Positions 1 through 7,059 of a stretch of 22,969 bases of DNA are shown piece after piece. The translations under genes and the position numbers were made by a program. Within the stretch, counting starts at the first letter, position 1, and each line of letters opens with the position of its first letter. The DNA is taken from positions 1-22,969 of the IMG/VR virus record IMGVR_UViG_3300012920_003337; one strand, 5' to 3'. The notes beneath the pieces are model-generated. The model was not told the DNA's origin, made no database searches, and worked only from the letters and a program-made list of their open reading frames with translations. Source of the DNA: a virus.

Positions 1-63
1 GAGTTTAACGAACCTAATCCTACTAGAGAAATGAATGAAGAGATGCTAATGTTGGATGAATAA
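1..63 (+). CDS. C-terminal end of an upstream gene (partial, possibly portal)
   Basis: The frame starting at base 1 is open for 20 codons and ends with TAA at 61-63. The tail is acidic (ends MLMLDE). The stop overlaps the next ATG as TAATG, the junction type used throughout this window, which supports the frame being real. Its place just before the scaffold and capsid genes suggests the end of a portal protein, but nothing in 20 residues proves that. It is cut by the window edge. Confidence 0.5.
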   Translation, partial: EFNEPNPTREMNEEMLMLDE

Positions 64-389
64 TGGCAGGCACAATGAAAATAGAATGGGATAATCCCGA
101 TATTGAAAAACTAGATAATCATTTTTCTAAAATAAACAAATTGTATGGAGCAATGGATACTACAGAATTACCTTTTATGCTCATACAGGATTTATACAAT
201 AAGTCAGGTAGAAACTTAAAAAGATCTATGAAAGCACTAGAAAGGATTAATAGTCAAATTGAAAAAGATCCAAATTTTGATAAGTTTGGTGGTGGAGACT
301 ATTTAACTAGGTGGTATGAATTAACTGAAAGTCCTTTTGAAGAAGGATTACCTATGGATAATCAAATGATGCCAGAGGATTTTAGATAA
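63..389 (+). CDS. Hypothetical 108-aa protein in the head module
   Basis: I do not recognise this protein. It is a charged, probably helical 108-residue product with no signal peptide or membrane span. Its middle (about residues 45-70) is rich in Lys, Arg and Glu and its C-terminus is Met-rich and acidic (ends PEDFR). It starts inside the previous stop (TAATG) and its own TAA overlaps the next start in the same way, so it is translationally coupled on both sides. Lying between the presumed portal end and the metallopeptidase/scaffold genes, it is likely part of head assembly, but that is inferred from position only. Confidence 0.75.
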   Translation: MAGTMKIEWDNPDIEKLDNHFSKINKLYGAMDTTELPFMLIQDLYNKSGRNLKRSMKALERINSQIEKDPNFDKFGGGDYLTRWYELTESPFEEGLPMDNQMMPEDFR

Positions 390-1111
390 TGGCAACATAT
401 TACCCAGACGGAAATAGAGATTTTAGAAGGTATATGGAAAGTTTTGTACCCGGATTAGGAATAGGAGGTGCTAATTTATTGTACATGACTCAAATGGGAA
501 AAATGGCTGGCAAAAATAAAGGTCTAGCATCTGCTTTAGCAAGAGAAGCAAAACGAATAGATCCTAGATTAAAAATTAATTACTCAAATCCAAACAACAT
601 GTTTTATGCTATGGGAGCAAAACCTCCATTTGATATGTCTGCTTTTGGTGCATTTTACGATTCTAGAAATAATATGGTAAATGTTCCAAAAGGTAATTAT
701 GGATTTTTAGCACACGAATTAGGTCATGCAGAACAGTATAGGAATCCTTTATATAGAAAAACATTAGCTCCTTTATCATCAATAGGAAGAGTAGCAGGTA
801 AATATGGATTACTAGCACCTATTTTTACAGACAATGAGCAAGAAGCAAAAAGAAATGCACTTATTGCAGGTGGTCTTCAGGTTCCAACATTAATAGAAGA
901 AGTTGATGCATCTCGTAGGGGTTCAAGAATTTTAAATGATCAAATAAAAAATAAGCCAGTTGCTATGGGAACTAAAACTAGTAAACTTGGTCAAGCTTTA
1001 ACAAGGCTTAGACCTTTTGTCGGTTTACCAACATATGCTCTAGCAGCTATATCACCTTATTTGTTATATAAATATTATAAATCAAGAGGTATGTATGAAG
1101 GTACATACTAA
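389..1111 (+). CDS. Putative HELGH zinc metallopeptidase in the head module
   Basis: The 240-aa product carries the zincin motif HExxH as HELGH (H109, E110, H113). It is followed about 57 residues later by an EEVDAS segment (E170/E171), a plausible third zinc ligand in the style of gluzincins. Before the motif comes a region that looks like a short beta strand (NMVNVP). Near the C-terminus, about residues 212-230 are hydrophobic and aromatic and could form a membrane-associated helix. Phage prohead proteases of this genome position are usually serine proteases, so a metal-dependent enzyme here would be unusual. It could process scaffold or capsid, act on host cell wall, or be carried in the virion. 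The motif is clear; substrate and family are not. It is coupled to the previous gene by TAATG. Confidence 0.65.
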   Translation: MATYYPDGNRDFRRYMESFVPGLGIGGANLLYMTQMGKMAGKNKGLASALAREAKRIDPRLKINYSNPNNMFYAMGAKPPFDMSAFGAFYDSRNNMVNVPKGNYGFLAHELGHAEQYRNPLYRKTLAPLSSIGRVAGKYGLLAPIFTDNEQEAKRNALIAGGLQVPTLIEEVDASRRGSRILNDQIKNKPVAMGTKTSKLGQALTRLRPFVGLPTYALAAISPYLLYKYYKSRGMYEGTY

Positions 1112-1163
1112 AAAATTGAAGAAAGCGGTTGCTGGAAATAACCAAATCGCAAAGGAAAAGTAA
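1095..1163 (+). CDS. Tiny basic ORF (22 aa)
   Basis: An ATG at 1095 inside the end of the metallopeptidase gene opens a 22-codon frame ending at TAA 1161-1163, which overlaps the start of the scaffold-like gene as TAATG. The peptide is Lys-rich (7 Lys in 22 residues, containing KKLKKAV). Support is the TAATG junction, which links most confirmed gene pairs here, and the fact that it fills an otherwise unexplained gap. It may be a real small basic protein, a leader that couples translation of the peptidase and scaffold genes, or chance. Length alone gives no statistical support. Confidence 0.4.
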   Translation: MKVHTKKLKKAVAGNNQIAKEK

Positions 1164-1990
1164 TGGAGAATATCATAGAAACACGTAATGCTGATCAGGC
1201 ACCACAAGAGGATGCAATGCTCAATGTAGAGCAACCTGCAATACCTAATGGGGAGATACCACTAGATAGTGGTGTGTCTGAGTCAATTACGCAAGAAACG
1301 CAAGAAGTCTCCCCAAGAGACGACTCAACTCGTTTTGAATATTGGCAATCACAAGCTGATAAAGCCAAGGGAGAGCTTAATGCACTACGTCAAGAGTTAG
1401 ATTATTATCGTAACGGACAAGACGTGCAGAGCTCTGCCTCCAATGGACAACCTCAAGCATACCCTGAACAAGGATTGCAAGAGCCTTCATTGAAGGAGCC
1501 TACAGCACCTGAAAGACCACATTCATACAATGAGGTTGATGCTTATAATGATCCACAAAGTGAATCGTTTAAGTATCGAGTGGCTAAAGAAGCCTATAGA
1601 GATAAGTACATGGATTTTCTAAAAGAAAAAGACCAAGTACGTGAACAGGAACTGCAAGCACAATACCAAGCTCAAATGCAACAACAACAGGCACAGATGG
1701 TACAGCAACAGGCTATGAGCCATGCTGTAAATAACTTCGGATGGGATCAGAATAAAGCTATGGAGTTTGTACGGTGGTCACAGAGTCCTGAAAATCTTAC
1801 ATTAGACAATTTAGCCAAGTTGTTTGAATTAAGGACAAACCCTAACCCAGTAGTAAAGCAAAGAACAGAAGAAATGCAGAATCAGGCAAATCGTTTAAAT
1901 GTGCCTAAAACAACTGCAGTTCAAACTGGTCAGGCAGAACAGCCTAAAACAGAAGAACAACTCTTTAGTGATGCTTTATTGGGTAGGTAA
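1163..1990 (+). CDS. Putative capsid scaffolding protein
   Basis: The product is 275 aa, hydrophilic and low in complexity. The N-terminal 50 residues are acidic, about residues 57-84 (RFEYWQSQADKAK onward) look like a coiled coil, and about residues 155-185 are Gln-rich and helical. No membrane segment or enzyme motif is visible. A highly charged, helical, Gln/Glu-rich protein directly upstream of the major capsid gene is the classic profile and position of a phage scaffolding protein, which shapes the procapsid and then leaves. The assignment rests on position and composition, not on a motif. The start ATG overlaps the stop of the 22-aa ORF. Confidence 0.7.
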   Translation: MENIIETRNADQAPQEDAMLNVEQPAIPNGEIPLDSGVSESITQETQEVSPRDDSTRFEYWQSQADKAKGELNALRQELDYYRNGQDVQSSASNGQPQAYPEQGLQEPSLKEPTAPERPHSYNEVDAYNDPQSESFKYRVAKEAYRDKYMDFLKEKDQVREQELQAQYQAQMQQQQAQMVQQQAMSHAVNNFGWDQNKAMEFVRWSQSPENLTLDNLAKLFELRTNPNPVVKQRTEEMQNQANRLNVPKTTAVQTGQAEQPKTEEQLFSDALLGR

Positions 1991-2024
1991 GTCATAAAGT
2001 AAACTAGAACAATAGGAGTTAAAA

Positions 2025-3386
2025 ATGGCAGCTACAGAAAAGCTACTAGGAGCTTCTGGTGTACTTTTTACGGATAGACGAAATTTTTACGTAGATCCGC
2101 AGGTCACTAAGGAGCTATGGACAGACGTTGCCCCTTTTACTACAATGATTAGTAATCAGGAGCAACGTGATGTACCAGACCCAGTTTTTAAGATGTTTGA
2201 ACATCGTAATCCTTGGGTAAAACAAGAGTTTAAAGCAAAAGAAGATGTTGATGATGTAGATAACAACGCTACTTTGCCAGCAAATGATGTTGGATCAGTT
2301 GAATTAGAAATTGATTCAATACAAGGTTTGGCAAGTCCAGTTGATTCATCATACATAGGTTTACAGTGTGAAGTATGGAACAGCGACAAAACTTCTAAAA
2401 AAGGTGTTGTTTATGTTTCTGCATTAGGGTCAACTGCAGGTCACATTATTATTAAAAATATTGGCGGATCTGCAATGGACATTAATAACAATGATTGTTT
2501 TTTAGTTATTGGTAATGCACATGGTGAGGGTAGTTCAGCACCAGAAGCATGGGCAGATGAACTAGACGTTGTTTACAATTCTTGTCAGATCTTTAAAACA
2601 CCTCTTCAAGTTACTGGTACTCTAGAAGCAGCAGTGCTTAGAGGTGAGTCATCTGAATTAGCTAGACTTCGTAGAATGAAAGCACAAGAACACAAAATGC
2701 AAAAAGAAAAAGCATTTTTGTTTGGTAAAAGACTCGGTGGTACAGGCCTTGGAGATGCAGCATACGATGCTGGTAACGTAGGATCAGACCCTGCTGAAGG
2801 TGTTTTAGAAGATGGTGGAAGAACAGATGCTAATGGAAATCTTGTAAGAACAACTTATGGGATTATATCAGCATTAGAACAGTATGGTAACAGTACAGCT
2901 ACAGACGATGCACAAAACATATTTACAATAGATGATTCATATGGCTATGCAGACTTTGTTGATGATATGGAAAAAGTATTTCAGTATATTCCAGAAGCAG
3001 GTGTTAAGCGTGCTTTTGTTGGTGCTGGTGCTTTAGGATACTGGTCTAAAATGGCAGGTTCATCAGGATTATCTGGCAACTCAGGTTGGACAGTAAATCT
3101 TGGAGATATGGCACGTGATTCACTTGGTTTTAATTACAGAGTGCTTGAAACACCTCATGGAATGTTGCAGTTGATTCCAACTCCAGCACTACGTGGGCCT
3201 TACAACAAGTATATGGCTGTAGTTTCTGAAGAGAATCTATTTCATGCTATATATCGCCCATCTATGTATCAGACAAATATTAAGACTGATAATGCCTTTG
3301 ATGGTGTTAAAGATCAATACATGTCTGACGAAGGTGTTGGTATACAGCTAATTGAAAGTCATCACTTGTTTAAAATCACAGCGTAA
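2025..3386 (+). CDS. Major capsid protein
   Basis: This 453-aa product has the size and position of an HK97-fold major capsid protein. About residues 181-234 form a recognisable block: a strand segment (NSCQIFKTPLQVTGT) followed by a long charged helix with many Lys, Glu and Arg ending in LFGKR, much like the core of the SU10/DUF5309 capsid group. The C-terminal part (KYMAVVSEENLFHAIYRPSM and after) resembles the closing beta strands of such capsids. Residues about 90-165 may be an inserted beta domain. The start is well marked: TAGGAG lies 6 bases before the ATG. Family placement at DUF5309 level is from memory and uncertain; major capsid is the best call given the scaffold upstream and decoration gene downstream. 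Confidence 0.8.
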   Translation: MAATEKLLGASGVLFTDRRNFYVDPQVTKELWTDVAPFTTMISNQEQRDVPDPVFKMFEHRNPWVKQEFKAKEDVDDVDNNATLPANDVGSVELEIDSIQGLASPVDSSYIGLQCEVWNSDKTSKKGVVYVSALGSTAGHIIIKNIGGSAMDINNNDCFLVIGNAHGEGSSAPEAWADELDVVYNSCQIFKTPLQVTGTLEAAVLRGESSELARLRRMKAQEHKMQKEKAFLFGKRLGGTGLGDAAYDAGNVGSDPAEGVLEDGGRTDANGNLVRTTYGIISALEQYGNSTATDDAQNIFTIDDSYGYADFVDDMEKVFQYIPEAGVKRAFVGAGALGYWSKMAGSSGLSGNSGWTVNLGDMARDSLGFNYRVLETPHGMLQLIPTPALRGPYNKYMAVVSEENLFHAIYRPSMYQTNIKTDNAFDGVKDQYMSDEGVGIQLIESHHLFKITA

Positions 3387-3391
3387 GGAGG
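3385..3391 (+). promoter_or_regulatory. Strong Shine-Dalgarno overlapping the capsid stop codon
   Basis: AAGGAGG begins within the capsid gene's TAA (3384-3386) and lies 6 bases before the ATG at 3398. It is the closest match to the full anti-SD sequence that I noticed in the window, consistent with a highly expressed virion protein downstream. Confidence 0.75.
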
Positions 3392-3397
3392 CTTATT

Positions 3398-3808
3398 ATG
3401 GCTAGACCTTACTTAGGTGGTTCAAGTGCAGGAGTCAAAGAACTGACTGCTGCTTCAACATTGGCTATTGCTGATAGTGGTAAAGTTTTTATGCTTAACT
3501 CAAGTTCTGAGTTTGCAACAACTTTACCTGCCCCTAGCAACATTGGATGGGAAGCTACATTTATTGTAAAAGCTGCACCTTCAGGTGCAAGTTATACAGT
3601 AGTTACTCCATCAGGTGCAATACTAGGATCAGTAAGTGCTGGTGCTGCTGATGATGTAGCAGATACAAGTGATGGTAGTGATACTACTATTACATTTGTT
3701 GACGGTTCTGCAGTCGCAGGTGATTATGTAAAGTTGGTAGCAGATGGTACTAACTACTACATAGTTGGCGGTCTTGGAAAAGTCGCTGCTGGTATAACAA
3801 TCAGTTAA
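3398..3808 (+). CDS. Putative capsid decoration or head protein
   Basis: The product is 136 aa, rich in Ala, Ser, Gly and Thr, almost free of Lys/Arg clusters, and predicted to be mainly beta. It has the pattern GKVFMLNSSSEFATTLPAPS near residues 28-47, a GxxYTVVTPSG strand, and an ending GDYVKLVADGTNYYIVGG. I recognise this pattern from small proteins that follow the capsid gene in marine and other tailed phages and are often labelled head decoration or head fibre proteins. It sits 12 bases after the capsid gene, has a strong ribosome site, and is followed by a terminator-like hairpin, so capsid and this gene may be transcribed to high level together. Confidence 0.65.
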   Translation: MARPYLGGSSAGVKELTAASTLAIADSGKVFMLNSSSEFATTLPAPSNIGWEATFIVKAAPSGASYTVVTPSGAILGSVSAGAADDVADTSDGSDTTITFVDGSAVAGDYVKLVADGTNYYIVGGLGKVAAGITIS

Positions 3809-3823
3809 TAAACAAAACAAGTT

Positions 3824-3849
3824 GGGGGAGTGTAATGCTCCCCCTTCTT
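3824..3849 (+). terminator. Intrinsic terminator-like hairpin after the decoration gene
   Basis: GGGGGAG at 3824-3830 pairs perfectly with CTCCCCC at 3838-3844 across a 7-base loop, followed by TTCTT. The stem is G/C-rich in an otherwise AT-rich region and sits in one of the few intergenic gaps. The T-tract is short and interrupted, so termination may be partial, lowering transcription of the adaptor genes relative to capsid and decoration. Confidence 0.75.
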
Positions 3850-3863
3850 AACTAGGAAAAATT

Positions 3864-4094
3864 ATGGGACTACAAAATTTTACAGTAAAAGAAAGTGTAT
3901 CTCCTTACCATAAAGCAGTAGTAGCTACTACAAATGCACAAGCTGAGAGTAGAGCTATATATGTTAAGGTAGCAGGTGATTACACTTTAACAATTAATGG
4001 TGCAGATATTGCATTTAATGGTTTATTAAAAGGCCATATCTATCCATTGGCAATAACAAAATCTAGTTCAGCAAACGTTATTCTTTTGTATTAA
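3864..4094 (+). CDS. Hypothetical 76-aa virion-type protein
   Basis: The product is short and beta-rich. About residues 30-50 alternate hydrophobic and polar residues (AIYVKVAGDYTLTINGAD), followed by GHIYPLAITKSSSANVILLY at the end. Small proteins with the same kind of ending occur near the capsid/neck genes of many phages and are thought to be structural, but no function is established that I can name. It is the first gene after the terminator-like hairpin, has an AGGA ribosome site about 8 bases before the ATG, and couples to the next gene by TAATG. Confidence 0.7.
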   Translation: MGLQNFTVKESVSPYHKAVVATTNAQAESRAIYVKVAGDYTLTINGADIAFNGLLKGHIYPLAITKSSSANVILLY

Positions 4095-4699
4095 TGGCAA
4101 CATTTAAACAAAAAATGGAGCAATTGGTAGGAACAATAGATTCCTCTGTTGCTGATACAGACTTGAATGTATTTCTAACCAATACTGCTTATGAAGTATT
4201 AGAGATAATACCTGACAAAATAGCTATTAGATATACTATAGATAACGAGCAAACAGATAATAGCGGATTTAATAGCACTAACAACAGAGTATTGGGAGTT
4301 ATAAGAAATGGATTTGAAGCACAAGAAGTATCTATTGGATTGAGTACACAAATAGAAGATGCTGACTCTATACACTTTAGAAGTGCTAGAACGCCTGTGT
4401 ATTACTATGACAATGGAACAATTGTAATAAAACCAGATCCTACAAATAGTGAAAAAGCACAAATCAAAACTATAGCATATCCTATTGTAACACACAGTGG
4501 AACAGCTATAACAGGGTTTCCAGACACAGCAGAATATGCGGTAGTGTTAGGTGCTTGTGTTAAATATTTATATGATGTATTAAATACTGCAGTAAACATA
4601 GATGAAGACATTGAAATAACACAGGCTATTAAACTGCAGATAGATTCATTAATGCAGTTATATCAACAAGAATTAAAAAGGATTAGTGAGATAAAATGA
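4094..4699 (+). CDS. Putative head-tail adaptor / neck protein
   Basis: The product is 201 aa. The N-terminal third is helical (FKQKMEQLVGTI), the centre is beta-rich (HFRSARTPVYYYDNGTIVIK), and the last third is helical, with the segment GFPDTAEYAVVLGACVKYL followed by a long C-terminal helix. A pattern like AEYAVVLGA near the end is common in virion proteins of marine phages placed at the head-tail junction. Its size is close to that of the podovirus tail-tube A/gatekeeper class (about 200 aa), so it may form the ring between portal and nozzle. That is inferred from length, fold pattern and position. It starts by TAATG coupling and ends with an ATGA overlap with the next gene. Confidence 0.6.
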   Translation: MATFKQKMEQLVGTIDSSVADTDLNVFLTNTAYEVLEIIPDKIAIRYTIDNEQTDNSGFNSTNNRVLGVIRNGFEAQEVSIGLSTQIEDADSIHFRSARTPVYYYDNGTIVIKPDPTNSEKAQIKTIAYPIVTHSGTAITGFPDTAEYAVVLGACVKYLYDVLNTAVNIDEDIEITQAIKLQIDSLMQLYQQELKRISEIK

Positions 4700-4959
4700 A
4701 ACAAAAGCAGTTACACGAACTAATTCAATCACACCATCCTGAAATGAAAGAGGGTGAAATAAGGCTACGCTTGAATAATGCATTAAAAGAGTTTTGTAGA
4801 AAAACAAGAATATTGCAAGGTGCATTCAAGTTTACAACTCAATCTGGTCAAAGATATTATGGGTTAGATGAAAAAATTATAGAAATAACAAGTGTTGATT
4901 ATGATGGTGAGTCTATAGAAAGATTATCAGGCAGACCTAATAAAAGAGATTTAACATGA
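4696..4959 (+). CDS. N-terminal half of a putative split head-tail adaptor
   Basis: The 87-aa product has a helical start (about residues 1-42, including LNNALKEFCRKT), then a beta section reading FKFTTQSGQRYYGLDEKIIE, which matches the typical first half of phage head-tail adaptor proteins: helices, then an aromatic strand after a T-x-x-G-x-x-Y pattern, then I-x-x-V/I strands. It ends abruptly at the point where the family would continue into more strands and C-terminal helices, and those are found in the next gene. ATGA overlaps join it to both neighbours. Confidence 0.6.
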   Translation: MKQKQLHELIQSHHPEMKEGEIRLRLNNALKEFCRKTRILQGAFKFTTQSGQRYYGLDEKIIEITSVDYDGESIERLSGRPNKRDLT

Positions 4960-5321
4960 AGATTTATTTTATTGAACGTGATGCAATAGCAATTGCAGAA
5001 ACAAGTGATAGGGTAACATTTACAAGTGTTACTGAAGCAAAAGAAGTTACCTTATTTTGTGTAAAAGAAGATGAGGAGTTTGTATCTGACAATACGTCTG
5101 CTAGTGGAATAGGCATGAACGAAGAACCAAATATAGCAGATGAGTTTCACGAAGCATTAGCATACAGAGTTATACAACAAGGTTATGAAAGAAAACCTGA
5201 AGAAATACAATTAGCAGCATATTTTAAACAGCAGTTTAATGAAACAGTTAGAGAAGCTAAAAAGTCTGCTAATAAAAACTATGATGGAAGTGGCTATGCA
5301 ATAAGAGGCTATGATTACTAA
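4956..5321 (+). CDS. C-terminal half of a putative split head-tail adaptor
   Basis: The 121-aa product starts directly with beta strands (KIYFIERDAIAIAETSD, then VTLFCVKEDEEFV) and continues to a helical end with EFHEALAYRVIQQGYE and FKQQFNETVREAKKSANK. An EFHEAL segment followed by helices with a residue pattern like xAxYFKQQFN is typical of the C-terminal half of head-tail adaptor proteins. It lacks the helical N-terminus, which is instead supplied by the preceding 87-aa gene, overlapping by ATGA. The two may work as a heterodimer or together replace one polypeptide. Confidence 0.6.
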   Translation: MKIYFIERDAIAIAETSDRVTFTSVTEAKEVTLFCVKEDEEFVSDNTSASGIGMNEEPNIADEFHEALAYRVIQQGYERKPEEIQLAAYFKQQFNETVREAKKSANKNYDGSGYAIRGYDY

Positions 5322-5569
5322 TGAGTTATGTTTCTAGAAAACCAAAAACAAATAATAGTATTGGAGATTCTTTTTGGCAGAACGTTTCACAAGAATGGCG
5401 TTTTATTGATGCCATAACAAAGAATGGTCTTGATTTTAAAATAGATCAATATGCATTAACTCAGAAATTATTAAAATACTCAAAGCCTACTTACACAGCT
5501 CCATCTGATTATGTTGCTCCAATAAGAAATGAAGTATCAATACCAACAACAACAATGACGAGTGTATAA
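5321..5569 (+). CDS. Hypothetical 82-aa protein
   Basis: I do not recognise this protein. It has an early aromatic segment (DSFWQNVSQEWRFIDAI, about residues 17-33), a mixed middle, and a Thr/Pro-rich, low-complexity C-terminus (ends TTTMTSV). No membrane span or enzyme motif is visible. It sits between adaptor genes and fibre genes and is joined to both neighbours by TAATG, so a tail-associated structural role is plausible but unproven. Confidence 0.65.
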   Translation: MSYVSRKPKTNNSIGDSFWQNVSQEWRFIDAITKNGLDFKIDQYALTQKLLKYSKPTYTAPSDYVAPIRNEVSIPTTTMTSV

Positions 5570-5832
5570 TGTCTAGTTTATATAATAAAAAAGTAAGAGA
5601 AACCTTTCCAGATTTATTAACTGTATTAGGCAGTTCCGTTGGAGAAGGATTAACTACATCTGCTAAAAGAATATTTGATGGAGATGGTACAGGTAGTGCA
5701 TTATTATTAAGTACAACTACACTTCAAGTAGATGGAACATTAAATTTAAAAGAACAATCATCAGCACCAAGTAGTCCTACGGTTGGAGATTTGGCATTCA
5801 TTAATGATGAATTGTATATAGCCAAACAATAG
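5569..5832 (+). CDS. Short fibre-like protein
   Basis: The product is 87 aa. The first 40 residues are mixed and helical. The rest reads like fragments of fibre shafts: TTLQVDGTLNLKE, then SSAPSSPTVGDLAFINDELYI, the latter resembling the SAPSSPTVGDLYF-type segment found in many phage tail fibres. It may be a small fibre base or anchoring protein for the larger fibres that follow. Its TAG stop forms part of the ribosome site TAGGAG of the next gene. Confidence 0.55.
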   Translation: MSSLYNKKVRETFPDLLTVLGSSVGEGLTTSAKRIFDGDGTGSALLLSTTTLQVDGTLNLKEQSSAPSSPTVGDLAFINDELYIAKQ

Positions 5833-5841
5833 GAGAACATT

Positions 5842-6747
5842 ATGGCAACATGGAAAAAGGTCATTACAGTAGACGATGACGCTAACTATAAAAATGAATC
5901 AATAACATTAGCACAGCTAGATGCAGGATTAGATGGTGAATCTGGTTACGGTGCTAATAAAGTACTAAAAGTTAATAGCTCTGGTAATGCTATTGAATGG
6001 GCAGATGATAGCACAGTTACAACTTTAAATTCATTAACAGATGTAACTATATCTAGCGTAGCAGATCATGAAGTATTAGCATACGATAATGCTAGTAGTG
6101 AGTTTATAAACATGACTGCTGCAGAAGCAGGTTTACAAACTGCACTTACATTTGGAACTGCAAATGGTAATTCAGTTAAAGTGGTTACAGGAATAGGTGC
6201 AGATATAGATGCAAATGATTTTGCTGTGTTTACTAATGACCACGATCAAGCAGGTGGTGGTTTAAAAGGATTAAGTGCACAACAAGCTAGAAGTGCTATG
6301 AGTGCTGCTAATGTAAGTGGAGCAACTAATCAAGATTTTAGTGCTCAAAATTTAACAGTAACTGGAGATTTAACAGTTACTGGTACTACAATAAGTACAG
6401 CTACAGAAAATATTAAAATAGAAGATTCTGTAATGACTGTTAATAGTGGTGTGGCAAGTGGTAACACTGCTGCAGATGGTGGCTTTATTGTTGAAAGAGG
6501 TACAAATGGAGCTACTGCAGGTCTAGTTGGAACTGATGGTCACAATGTGGGCTTTGGATTTGATGAGTCTGCAGGATATTTTGGGTTTAGTTCTGGTAGT
6601 TCTACAAGTGCATTTACTTTTGTAGCAGGAGTACCTACAGCAACAAATCATGCAACAAACACAGCACCATCTAACGATGATATAGGCCCAATAGGTTCAA
6701 TACATGTTGCTACAGATTCTGATTCTGTATATATCAGAGTAGCTTAA
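5842..6747 (+). CDS. Tail fibre protein (301 aa)
   Basis: The N-terminus reads MATWKKVITVDDDANY, a WKKV start common in marine phage fibres and shared with the long fibre at 7059. About residues 45-95 contain a LNSLTDVTISSVADHEVLAYD segment of the type used in fibre shafts. About residues 155-190 contain NLTVTGDLTVTGTT, a beta-helical repeat style. The C-terminal 100 residues are Gly/Ser/Thr-rich and end with a compact strand VYIRVA. A long, beta-rich, cysteine-free, repetitive protein with this N-terminus is very likely a tail fibre or tail-attached structural protein. AATAGGAG precedes the ATG. Confidence 0.75.
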   Translation: MATWKKVITVDDDANYKNESITLAQLDAGLDGESGYGANKVLKVNSSGNAIEWADDSTVTTLNSLTDVTISSVADHEVLAYDNASSEFINMTAAEAGLQTALTFGTANGNSVKVVTGIGADIDANDFAVFTNDHDQAGGGLKGLSAQQARSAMSAANVSGATNQDFSAQNLTVTGDLTVTGTTISTATENIKIEDSVMTVNSGVASGNTAADGGFIVERGTNGATAGLVGTDGHNVGFGFDESAGYFGFSSGSSTSAFTFVAGVPTATNHATNTAPSNDDIGPIGSIHVATDSDSVYIRVA

Positions 6748-6917
6748 TGTCAAAGATAACGCCTGTTAAAAAGAATAAAGAATCGTTTACTGTTAAAGAC
6801 ACAGACTTTTTATTGAAACTTATTATGAGGTCAAGCTTTGACGGTGCTGATATAGATATAGCATACAATGTTCTTAAAAAACTAACTGAACTACATAGGT
6901 CTAAACTTGAAAGTTGA
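6747..6917 (+). CDS. Small protein, 56 aa, member of a tandem pair
   Basis: An ATG overlapping the 301-aa fibre's stop as TAATG opens a 56-residue frame ending at TGA 6915-6917. The product is Lys-rich at its start and then has a DTDFLLKLIMRSSFDGADID segment, ending in a helical YNVLKKLTELHRSK. The TAATG coupling, tight fit between two fibre genes and gapless similarity to the next small ORF support it. No function is known to me. Only a minus-strand reading frame would otherwise cover this stretch, and that is a shadow. Confidence 0.7.
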   Translation: MSKITPVKKNKESFTVKDTDFLLKLIMRSSFDGADIDIAYNVLKKLTELHRSKLES

Positions 6918-7059
6918 TTTATCAATAGATGATTTAAGCATTCTTAAACAGGCATTAGAAACCATGACAATAAGAGGTAAAGATGCTATGTTTGTAGGAA
7001 AGTTATTAGAAAAGATTACAATCTGTTTTGATAAAGAGTTAGCCAAGGAATCTAAATAA
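6907..7059 (+). CDS. Small protein, about 50 aa, second of a tandem pair (TTG start)
   Basis: The frame is open from 6886 and ends at TAA 7057-7059, which overlaps the long fibre's ATG as TAATG. There is no ATG near its beginning. The best start is TTG at 6907, inside the previous small gene and 8 bases before its stop, giving a 50-residue product that reads LKVDLSIDDLSILKQAL then TIRGKDAMFVGKLLEKI. An internal ATG at 6964 would remove the conserved front, so TTG is preferred. The middle 33 residues align without gaps to the previous small protein (7 identities, many conservative changes), suggesting tandem duplication. Confidence 0.6.
   Translation: MKVDLSIDDLSILKQALETMTIRGKDAMFVGKLLEKITICFDKELAKESK

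Noticed and set aside
4199-4611. Two minus-strand frames of 98 and 68 aa
   Set aside because: They lie opposite the 201-aa adaptor gene, with unlikely Tyr/Ser/Cys- or Val/Thr-rich products and no ribosome site.
6734-6925. Minus-strand 63-aa frame
   Set aside because: It is the antisense of a coupled + strand gene (6747-6917). All supported genes are on the + strand.
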